This document shows positions 1-4,839 of a stretch of 5,142 bases of DNA, one piece after another; positions within the stretch are counted from its first letter, which is position 1; the number at the start of each line of letters is the position of its first letter. Source of the stretch: Candidatus Methanoperedens sp. (GTDB lineage Archaea > Halobacteriota > Methanosarcinia > Methanosarcinales > Methanoperedenaceae); assembly GCA_026552835.1 (NCBI GenBank), contig JAPMTY010000066.1, forward strand, positions 1 through 5,142. Reading direction: 5' to 3'. The position numbers and the translations under genes are program-made. The notes beneath the pieces are model-generated. The model saw only the letters and a program-made list of their open reading frames with translations. It searched no databases and was not told the DNA's origin.

Positions 1-323
1 AGGTGCGGGTTGCCACGGATGATGGCTCGGAGGGAATACACGGGTACGTGACGCAGTTGCTCGATGATGCAAATAAATACAGCCAGATATACTGCTGCGG
101 CCCTGAGATTATGATGAAAAAGGTTCTCGATAAGGTCACTCCGTCAAAGGCACAGATCAGCCTTCACCGATACATCAAATGCGGCATAGGGATATGCGGC
201 GCGTGCTGCGTGGACGGACTGCGGGTGTGCAAGGACGGGCCTGTGTTCTCAGGGGATGTTTTGAAGAAGACAGAGTTCGGGGTTTACAGGAGGAATGAGT
301 GCGGGGAGAGGGTGAAAGTATGA
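1..323 (+). CDS. pyrK: Dihydroorotate dehydrogenase electron-transfer subunit, C-terminal part (5' truncated by window)
   Basis: This is the last 106 or so codons of a PyrK-type protein; the frame is open to the window edge, so the GTG at base 3 is unlikely to be the true start. PyrK carries FAD and a [2Fe-2S] cluster and passes electrons from dihydroorotate dehydrogenase (PyrD) to NAD in cytoplasmic pyrimidine synthesis. Counting from the GTG, the segment shows the end of the nucleotide-binding fold with a YCCGPEIMM motif (30-38), the family's CGPxxMM signature. The cluster loop follows, with cysteines 60, 65, 68 and 76 (C-x4-C-x2-C-x7-C, plus an extra C69) and then KDGPVF. The cysteine loop before the last ligand is short, as in archaeal members as far as I recall. 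The stop overlaps the next start as ATGA. pyrD does not follow directly. A related ferredoxin reductase-like subunit is the alternative, but the cluster motif favours PyrK. Confidence 0.88.
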   Translation, partial: VRVATDDGSEGIHGYVTQLLDDANKYSQIYCCGPEIMMKKVLDKVTPSKAQISLHRYIKCGIGICGACCVDGLRVCKDGPVFSGDVLKKTEFGVYRRNECGERVKV

Positions 324-727
324 GCGATTCCAAAGTATGTGAGGTTTGTGGATGTCCTATCCACCCATTGGCATATTGTTGCAAACGCTGCAAAAAACTG
401 ATTGATCGGGTAGATATGCGCAAAAAACCTGATAAGGGAGCTCGCATTCGAGCCTTAAAGAAAGCATGGGATGGGCAAGGATTCCTTTGCTACTATAGTG
501 GTATACGGCTGATTGAGGACAATCCCAAGGATCCACGTTATTTAACTTTCGACCATCGTACTCCAAGGCAAGAGAATGATATCGTCGTTTCAGCCCATTT
601 GCTAAACGATATGAAGTCAGACCTAGCAGAGGATGAATTTAAGGATATGATTATTCAGCTAGCTAGTCATTTTCGAGCTGGTACATTTGAAGAGAAGGTT
701 TTCAACCTGAAATATTGGAAACGTTAA
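320..727 (+). CDS. Small zinc-ribbon / HNH endonuclease-like protein
   Basis: The product has 135 residues from the ATG at 320, which overlaps the pyrK stop (ATGA) and has GGTGA four bases upstream; an in-frame GTG at 299 would add seven residues but lacks that support. The N-terminus is a zinc ribbon, C7-x2-C10 with C21-x2-C24, followed by a basic stretch (34-48). The second half resembles an HNH (beta-beta-alpha metal) nuclease: CYYSG (57-61) in the place of the usual CxxC, then D78-H79-x-x-P82, N86 and LLNDMKSD (94-101) with N96 and K99. D-H...N...N-x-x-K is the HNH pattern; DH supplies the general base and a metal ligand in known HNH enzymes. DNA cleavage is inferred; the partner or target is unknown. 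It is more AT-rich than pyrK (about 37-43% GC in sampled 60-base blocks, against about 48-70%), which may mean recent acquisition. I do not recognise a named family. Confidence 0.72.
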   Translation: MSDSKVCEVCGCPIHPLAYCCKRCKKLIDRVDMRKKPDKGARIRALKKAWDGQGFLCYYSGIRLIEDNPKDPRYLTFDHRTPRQENDIVVSAHLLNDMKSDLAEDEFKDMIIQLASHFRAGTFEEKVFNLKYWKR

Positions 728-730
728 TGA

Positions 731-745
731 ACATTTTTCCCTTCA
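731..745 (+). terminator. Possible T-rich termination stretch after the HNH-like gene
   Basis: A run of five T's followed by CCCTT lies four bases after the TAA of the HNH-like gene, in the 52-base gap between convergent genes. Archaeal transcription often ends at T-rich runs without a hairpin, so this could serve, but the run is short. No convincing stem-loop was found in the gap for either strand. Confidence 0.25.
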
Positions 746-779
746 ACATAGTAACGGTCTTTTCACCTTTGGTTAAAGT

Positions 780-2123
780 TCACTTTCCCTTCTCAAGCTT
801 CCTCACCGCAAAATCCGCCGCCTTATTCAGCGCGTCATAATTCTCGGCAACCATAGGGCAGTAAGCCATTTCGGTTGAGCTGAGAGCATAAACATCCATA
901 CCTGCTTTTATCGCAAGCGAAAGCACGTTTATTCGCGCCCCTGCACCCTCCTCTCCCACGACCTGTCCTCCCAGAACCCTGCCTGTTTTTGCATCCGCTA
1001 TTATCTTGACCGTGATATCCTTAGAGCCTGGATAATACTCAGGCTTTGTCTTCCCACGCGCCTTACCTGATATCACTTCATATCCTGCGGATTCGGCAAA
1101 GAACTCATTAAAGCCACTCGCTCCGACCTCCAGACTGCCGATAAGAGATACAAATGTGCCAAGCGCCCCTTCATATATATCATACCCGCCAGCCGCATTC
1201 CTGCCTGCCACCATCCCCTGCCTGTAAGCAGCCGAGGAAAGCTGCATCACCGTGGGCCTGTGGTTTATCAGGCTCACCGTCTCGATACAGTCCCCGACAG
1301 CATAAATGCCCTTAATATTGGTCTCCATCCTTGCGTTTGTCCTGATGCCCCATTTCCCTATCTCGATACCCGCATTCTTCGCCATCTCAAAGTTCGCCCT
1401 GACGCCCGAAGCAAGAACTACCATATCTGCAGCAACCACCTCATCTCCGACCGAGACAGACCCAACAGGCGCACCGTTTATACTGCTCACGCTTTTATTC
1501 AATAGCAATTTTATCCCGCTCTCTCCAAGCGAATCTTCAACCATTTTCGCCATATCCCTGTCAAGGGCGCGGGGAAACGCATAAGAGAGCATCTCTATCA
1601 CTGTCACATCAAGCCCTTTAGCCCGCAAAGCCACAGCGATTTCAAGACCTATCGGACCCGCGCCGACTACCGCAGCCCTCTTTGCTTTTCCGCAATGTTC
1701 TATGATTTTACGTGCGCTCTCAATGTCATGCAGCACAAAGACCCCTTTACCAATAGCTTCCTTTGCCCCTTTTATCGGAGGGATAAAGGGCTCTGCGCCC
1801 GGGGCGAAGATGAGAGAATCGTATGGCACAGAAATGTTCTCCCCTGTTTTGAGATTCTTTACAGCCACGTTTTTTTCAAGCTGATTTATTGCCGTTGCTT
1901 CGTGCCCGAGCAGCTTTGTAATCATTTTATCATCAGGCAGGGAGAACCGGAGTTTATCAAGACCGACTATACCCTCAATTGCAAAAGGCATACCGCACGG
2001 TGAAAACATCTCATATGGTCTTTTTTCTATAATTGTGATTGATGCTTCAGGGTCGGTCCTGCGTATTGCAAGGGAAGCTGCAAAACCCCCGCTTCCAAGG
2101 CCTATTATTACGATTTTTGACAT
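780..2123 (-). CDS. FAD-dependent NAD(P)H oxidoreductase, CoA-disulfide reductase / NADH oxidase type
   Basis: A full-length 447-residue member of the pyridine nucleotide-disulfide oxidoreductase family, close to the usual 440-450. In order: an FAD-binding Rossmann motif GLGSGG (8-13) with E33 at the end of beta-2; the single redox cysteine C43 in SPCGMPF, at the position used by CoA-disulfide reductase and NADH oxidase; APGAEP (107-112); a second dinucleotide fold GAGPIGLE (154-161) with E177; the second FAD motif GIYAVGDC (272-279); and a C-terminal dimerisation domain ending in YCPMVAENYDALNKAADF. One cysteine instead of a CxxxxC pair excludes the glutathione or lipoamide reductase type. 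Whether the substrate is CoA disulfide, polysulfide or oxygen cannot be read from sequence; E177 after beta-2 of the second fold suggests NADH over NADPH. It is cytoplasmic, with no signal or membrane segment. It stands alone on the minus strand, convergent with the HNH-like gene and divergent from the KaiC-like operon. The start is the first ATG, with only a weak GGATT upstream. Confidence 0.9.
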   Translation of the reverse strand: MSKIVIIGLGSGGFAASLAIRRTDPEASITIIEKRPYEMFSPCGMPFAIEGIVGLDKLRFSLPDDKMITKLLGHEATAINQLEKNVAVKNLKTGENISVPYDSLIFAPGAEPFIPPIKGAKEAIGKGVFVLHDIESARKIIEHCGKAKRAAVVGAGPIGLEIAVALRAKGLDVTVIEMLSYAFPRALDRDMAKMVEDSLGESGIKLLLNKSVSSINGAPVGSVSVGDEVVAADMVVLASGVRANFEMAKNAGIEIGKWGIRTNARMETNIKGIYAVGDCIETVSLINHRPTVMQLSSAAYRQGMVAGRNAAGGYDIYEGALGTFVSLIGSLEVGASGFNEFFAESAGYEVISGKARGKTKPEYYPGSKDITVKIIADAKTGRVLGGQVVGEEGAGARINVLSLAIKAGMDVYALSSTEMAYCPMVAENYDALNKAADFAVRKLEKGK

Positions 2124-2153
2124 GGTTAATCCAGTTTATTAATTGCTGGCTAG

Positions 2154-2159
2154 TTATAA
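2154..2159 (-). promoter_or_regulatory. Possible TATA box for the oxidoreductase gene
   Basis: Read on the minus strand this is TTATAA preceded by a purine-rich CGAAAGG, resembling an archaeal BRE plus TATA element. About 26 bases downstream would place transcription start around 2130, giving a leader of only a few bases, which fits the lack of a clear Shine-Dalgarno sequence before the ATG at 2123. The AT-rich stretch at 2191-2200 is an alternative with a leader of about 50 bases. This is inference from spacing only. Confidence 0.35.
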
Positions 2160-2190
2160 CCTTTCGACAGGTAATTTAGTTAGGTTAGTA

Positions 2191-2200
2191 TTTATATATA
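2191..2200 (+). promoter_or_regulatory. Probable archaeal TATA box for the KaiC-like/GTPase operon
   Basis: TTTATATATA fits the archaeal TATA consensus and is centred about 40 bases before the ATG at 2235. Transcription would then start near 2221, giving a leader of about 13 bases. That leader has no Shine-Dalgarno match, so the first gene of the operon is probably translated from a nearly leaderless transcript, whereas the downstream junctions carry G-rich ribosome binding sites. Immediately upstream, 2176-2189 holds repeated TTAG units that could be a BRE region or a regulator site. Confidence 0.5.
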
Positions 2201-2234
2201 TCAAAATCTAAATAGTCTTATCAATACGATAACC

Positions 2235-2939
2235 ATGAGTGATTATTCAATAGGCATCAAGGAACTGGACGACGCCATCGGCGGCATAAAAAAAGGCTCG
2301 AATATAATGTTAATAGGGCCTCCTATGAGCGGAAAGGAGTCTATCCTGAAACTAATCGCTTACCACGGCGCCGTAAATAATGAAAATGCAATTATTATGG
2401 TTACAACACGTGAATCAGCGACTAATATCCTGGAATGGTTCAAGGAGAACAAGCTGAATCTTCCGTTATCAAAAATTGCCATAGTGGATTGCGTCACAAA
2501 AACACTGGGCGGTGCCGCACTGGAAAATGAGAACATTAAAATTGCCAGCAGCCCGGTCGACCTGACCGGAATAGGGGTTAAAATCAGCCAGTTTTTCGAA
2601 GATTTCTTCATGAAAAAGAATAACCATAAAATCCAGCTTCATATCAATTCCCTATCTACAATATTGATGTATTCCAATATCCAGACGGTTTTCAGGTTCC
2701 TTCATGTATTTACAGGACGAATCAAAGCTGCCGGAGCCCTTGGGATATATGTAATTGAAAGCGGCATGCATGATGAGCAGGCTATCGCAACCTTAAAACA
2801 GCTTTTCGATGGCATGATAGAAATTAAAATTGAAAATGATAAGAATTTTTTAAGGGTGACCGGTCTATCTTCAAAGCCTACGCCATGGTTTGAATACGAG
2901 CTTGAGGGAGTAAATTTAAAGATGTTGGGGGGAAAATAA
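2235..2939 (+). CDS. KaiC/Rad55-like ATPase-fold protein with altered Walker motifs
   Basis: A 234-residue single-domain protein of the RecA/RadA/KaiC superfamily, the usual size for archaeal stand-alone KaiC-like proteins. The N-terminus GIKELDDAIGG (7-17) followed by KKGSNIMLIGPP is the typical lead-in. The Walker A is G28-PPMS-G33-K34-E35-S36: the lysine is kept, but the Ser/Thr that binds magnesium is Glu. The Walker B strand ends HINSLS (136-141), with N138 where VIDSLS has its aspartate. Nucleotide binding is possible but ordinary hydrolysis is doubtful. It has no membrane segment or second KaiC domain, and none of the C-terminal phosphorylation region of cyanobacterial KaiC. It is the first gene of a run with overlapping ends; its TAA shares one base with the next ATG, behind a run of six G's. 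Similar proteins act in archaeal signalling and motility (for example FlaH/ArlH); its own role is unknown. The family assignment is firmer than the function. Confidence 0.82.
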   Translation: MSDYSIGIKELDDAIGGIKKGSNIMLIGPPMSGKESILKLIAYHGAVNNENAIIMVTTRESATNILEWFKENKLNLPLSKIAIVDCVTKTLGGAALENENIKIASSPVDLTGIGVKISQFFEDFFMKKNNHKIQLHINSLSTILMYSNIQTVFRFLHVFTGRIKAAGALGIYVIESGMHDEQAIATLKQLFDGMIEIKIENDKNFLRVTGLSSKPTPWFEYELEGVNLKMLGGK

Positions 2940-2943
2940 TGGT
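2927..2943 (+). promoter_or_regulatory. Overlapping stop/start junction with G-run ribosome binding site
   Basis: Six consecutive G's (2927-2932) precede AAAA and TAATG, so the site that starts the KaiC-GTPase fusion is embedded in the last Gly-Gly-Lys codons of the upstream gene and the TAA and ATG share an A. This arrangement normally couples translation of the two genes. The same 13 bases (2931-2943) recur at the next junction, 4100-4112. Confidence 0.7.
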
Positions 2944-4108
2944 AGAGACGGGCATCCCCAGGCTTGACGAAATCCTTGGCGGCGGTATACCGAAGGGCAA
3001 AAGTCTTGTATATTATAGCCAGCCTGGTGTGGAAGGCGAGGTTTTCGGGATGCAGACTGTTTATAATACCCTGAAATCTGGTGGGAACTGCGTTTTTGTA
3101 GTTTCAAGCACCATTCCTGATATTGTGAGAGGACTTTTCAAGGAATATGGCTGGGACATTGATGTGTACAAGGACAGGTTATGCCTGGTAGATGCGTATA
3201 ATCCGCTGATTGGCGCTCCTTCAGATGAAAAATACATAGTCGCCAATCCTGATAGCATCGAGAGTTTCAATAAAATAATCATAGGCTTGATAAAAGAATT
3301 GCCACCAAGCACAATAGTTTTCGGGTCACTGTCAACAATCATGGATTTATGCGGCGAGAAGGAAACTATAGAGGCTGTCAGGAACTGGAATAAAATGGCG
3401 ATGGTCTATGACCATGTTATTGTTTATAATTTTACTGTATGGCCATATTCAAATGAGATATTGGATTTAATTAAAAAAGATTTATTTAATGCCGTTATTT
3501 CAATCGGGAGTATAGCCGAGCGGGTCATTTTTGGCCAGTATTTCGGGATACTCAAATCAGACTGGGCAAAAGAAACTAAAACATCCATGCTTTTCAGGGT
3601 ATTGCGGCCCGGAGGAATAAAGTTATTCATACCGAAGATTCTCGTAACAGGGCCGTTTGATGCCGGAAAGTCGACGTTCGTGCATGCGCTTTCAACCCGG
3701 GCGATATCTGTTGACAGGCTCGGGACAACGATTGCCCTTGACCATGGCCACATTGATTATAAAGGTTTTAGCGCAGATATTTTCGGGACTCCGGGCCAGG
3801 AGCGGTTTGACCCGATAATCAAATTATTGAGTGGTGAATCGATGGGCGTCTTCCTCGTAGTGGATTCTACAAACCCTGCAGATTTTGTCCGGGCAAAATA
3901 CATGCTTGAGATTACAAAATCCTACGGACTGCCATATGTTGTTGTGGCAAACAAACAGGATATGCCGGGAGCACTCACTCCTGAAAAAATAAGGAAGCAA
4001 TTAAACCTGTCTGACGCGGTTCCTGTTATTCCCGCTGTTGCGAAGGATAAGGTCGGTGTGTTTGAGGCATTTGAAGTGCTGATAAATAACATTACCGGAG
4101 GAAAATAA
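2939..4108 (+). CDS. Fusion of a KaiC-like pseudo-ATPase domain with a COG2229-type small GTPase
   Basis: A 389-residue protein with two domains. Residues 1-225 are KaiC-like: GIPRLDEILGGGIPKG (5-20) is a clear lead-in, but the P-loop reads SQPGVEGEV (27-35), with E34 and V35 in place of Lys and Thr, and the Walker B strand ends VFGSLS with G129 in place of Asp. This half probably cannot hydrolyse ATP. Residues 230-389 are a complete Ras/Arf-like GTPase: G1 GPFDAGKST (238-246), switch I TTIALDHG (263-270), G3 DIFGTPGQER (280-289) with the catalytic-type Q287, G4 NKQD (338-341) and a G5-like AVAK (366-369). TT-A-[LM]-D-x-G plus FGTPGQERF is the pattern of COG2229 GTPases, such as CvnD of Streptomyces conservons, which work with Roadblock proteins. 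A Roadblock gene follows with a one-base overlap, strongly suggesting GTPase and regulator. There is no lipid-anchor motif or membrane segment. The GTPase call is firm; the biological role is unknown. Confidence 0.88.
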   Translation: MVETGIPRLDEILGGGIPKGKSLVYYSQPGVEGEVFGMQTVYNTLKSGGNCVFVVSSTIPDIVRGLFKEYGWDIDVYKDRLCLVDAYNPLIGAPSDEKYIVANPDSIESFNKIIIGLIKELPPSTIVFGSLSTIMDLCGEKETIEAVRNWNKMAMVYDHVIVYNFTVWPYSNEILDLIKKDLFNAVISIGSIAERVIFGQYFGILKSDWAKETKTSMLFRVLRPGGIKLFIPKILVTGPFDAGKSTFVHALSTRAISVDRLGTTIALDHGHIDYKGFSADIFGTPGQERFDPIIKLLSGESMGVFLVVDSTNPADFVRAKYMLEITKSYGLPYVVVANKQDMPGALTPEKIRKQLNLSDAVPVIPAVAKDKVGVFEAFEVLINNITGGK

Positions 4109-4112
4109 TGGT
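4097..4112 (+). promoter_or_regulatory. Overlapping stop/start junction with GGAGG ribosome binding site
   Basis: GGAGG (4097-4101) lies six bases before the ATG at 4108, inside the final Gly-Gly-Lys codons of the GTPase gene, and TAA and ATG share one base. This fixes the Roadblock start at 4108 rather than the in-frame ATG six codons later and implies coupled translation, as expected for two partners made in a set ratio. Confidence 0.75.
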
Positions 4113-4476
4113 TGATACCATTGATATGGTGGATAAATTACTGGCCGATTTGAAGAATATCGGGGGAGTGGAAGCCAGTATTGCTGCAAGCCGTGACGGG
4201 TTGCTTATACGAGGCAATATGCCAAAAGAAAAATTTTTGGCATCACTTGCTGCCATGTCCGCCACCATGCTCGGAGCTGCAGAGACTGCGACTACACAGG
4301 TGGAAAAGGGCTTACCTACTCGGGTTATTGTGGAATCTGAATATGGGAGATTGATAATTGTCGGCGCAGGACCCAAAGCGCTTTTGATTATTCTTGCAAA
4401 TTCGGATTCGTCATTGGGTTTAATCCTGATAGAACTTGATAAATCAGCCAAAAAGCTGAAAGAGTTATTAAAATGA
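4108..4476 (+). CDS. Roadblock/LC7 domain protein, probable GTPase regulator
   Basis: A 122-residue protein that is essentially one Roadblock/LC7 domain, the usual size. It has an N-terminal helix (4-18), then GGVEASIAASRDGLLI (19-34), matching the family's strand with the conserved Ser-x-Asp-Gly turn (S28, D30, G31). An alanine-rich helix (43-61) follows, then strands around TRVIVESEYGRLIIV (71-85) and ALLIILANSDSSLGLI (91-106), and a final charged helix (109-122). Roadblock proteins form dimers that bind small GTPases; MglB acts on MglA in Myxococcus, and CvnB belongs with CvnD in Streptomyces. Its place immediately after the KaiC-GTPase fusion, with overlapping codons, suggests that it is the partner or activating protein of that GTPase. 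It has no signal peptide or membrane segment. The 3' end overlaps the next gene as ATGA. The domain call is strong; the direction of regulation (activator, scaffold or effector) is not visible in sequence. Confidence 0.9.
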   Translation: MVDTIDMVDKLLADLKNIGGVEASIAASRDGLLIRGNMPKEKFLASLAAMSATMLGAAETATTQVEKGLPTRVIVESEYGRLIIVGAGPKALLIILANSDSSLGLILIELDKSAKKLKELLK

Positions 4477-4727
4477 ACAAACAAAAAAATAAGGCAGAAG
4501 CGACGCTTCTTGAACCTACGCTCCATGTCGGCAAATCCGGTATAGAGCCCGCTGTTGCGGAACTCCGGACCCAGTTAAAAAACAGGACTATGATAAAAGT
4601 GAAGTTCCTGAAGACCGCTTTTATCGAAACAGGAAAAAAAGAATTGTCAGAAAAACTCGCAGAACTTACAGATTCGGAACTTATTGAAATCAGGGGTAAT
4701 ACAGCAGTTTTTCGCCGAAAAAGGTAA
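4473..4727 (+). CDS. YhbY/CRS1-type RNA-binding protein
   Basis: An 84-residue protein of the CRM (CRS1-YhbY) family, slightly shorter than E. coli YhbY (about 97). After a lysine-rich tail (3-7) it shows LHVGKSGIEPAV (17-28) with the GxxG-like loop G20-K-S-G23, then ELRTQLKNRTMIKVKFLK, a helix, and a last strand IRGNTAVFRRK, which is the family pattern from start to end. The domain has a KH-like fold; bacterial YhbY binds pre-50S ribosomal particles and plant relatives act in intron splicing. An RNA or ribosome-assembly role is therefore expected in the cytoplasm. From general knowledge, archaeal genomes often place this gene just before S19e, as here. The start overlaps the Roadblock stop (ATGA) and has no strong ribosome binding site of its own, so translation may depend on re-initiation from the upstream gene. 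Confidence 0.88.
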   Translation: MNKQKNKAEATLLEPTLHVGKSGIEPAVAELRTQLKNRTMIKVKFLKTAFIETGKKELSEKLAELTDSELIEIRGNTAVFRRKR

Positions 4728-4758
4728 ATACTATCCGACAAATATGAGCCTGAAAGAT

Positions 4759-4794
4759 TCCCTAATACCCCTGTTAATCCGGGGATATACGGGA
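4759..4794 (+). other. Possible nested stem in the leader between the YhbY-type gene and S19e
   Basis: Two short complementary blocks lie one inside the other: TCCC (4759-4762) with GGGA (4791-4794), and CCCC (4768-4771) with GGGG (4781-4784) around a nine-base loop. Each stem is only four pairs, with unpaired bases between them, so the fold is marginal. It could be a weak structure in the S19e leader or chance. The same bases also encode a 25-codon open frame (4744-4821) that I do not call a gene. Confidence 0.25.
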
Positions 4795-4827
4795 TTGCCT
4801 CTTCATTACGTATTAAGATAATTTTAC

Positions 4828-4833
4828 GGAGGA
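4828..4833 (+). promoter_or_regulatory. Strong ribosome binding site that sets the S19e TTG start
   Basis: GGAGGA ends six bases before the TTG at 4840. There is no ATG or GTG start in frame near it, and the protein beginning at this TTG matches the expected S19e N-terminus, so the site decides in favour of the non-standard start codon. Confidence 0.8.
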
Positions 4834-4839
4834 TCAACA

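Noticed and set aside
175..447. Minus-strand open frame of 90 codons
   Set aside because: It crosses the pyrK/HNH-like junction antisense to two well-supported genes, and its Ser/Arg/Pro-rich product has no recognisable domain.
767..778. CTTT-GGTT-AAAG hairpin between the convergent genes
   Set aside because: Only four A/T-rich pairs with a four-base loop and a mismatch beside it; too weak to call a terminator.
1306..1584. Plus-strand open frames inside the oxidoreductase gene (also at 1260-1505 and 1695-2003)
   Set aside because: They are antisense to a full-length enzyme with all motifs intact; the low-complexity products and lack of ribosome binding sites mark them as shadows.
2360..2611. 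Minus-strand open frame opposite the first KaiC-like gene
   Set aside because: It lies wholly inside a coding region with recognisable KaiC motifs, with no promoter or ribosome binding site evidence.
4092..4526. Minus-strand open frame of 144 codons opposite the Roadblock gene, and another at 4388-4846
   Set aside because: Both are antisense to the Roadblock and YhbY-type genes, which have clear family patterns and coupled starts; the antisense products show no family pattern.
4744..4821. 25-codon plus-strand frame before S19e as a real gene
   Set aside because: No suitably placed ribosome binding site and no recognisable family; kept only as a possible leader peptide in the findings.
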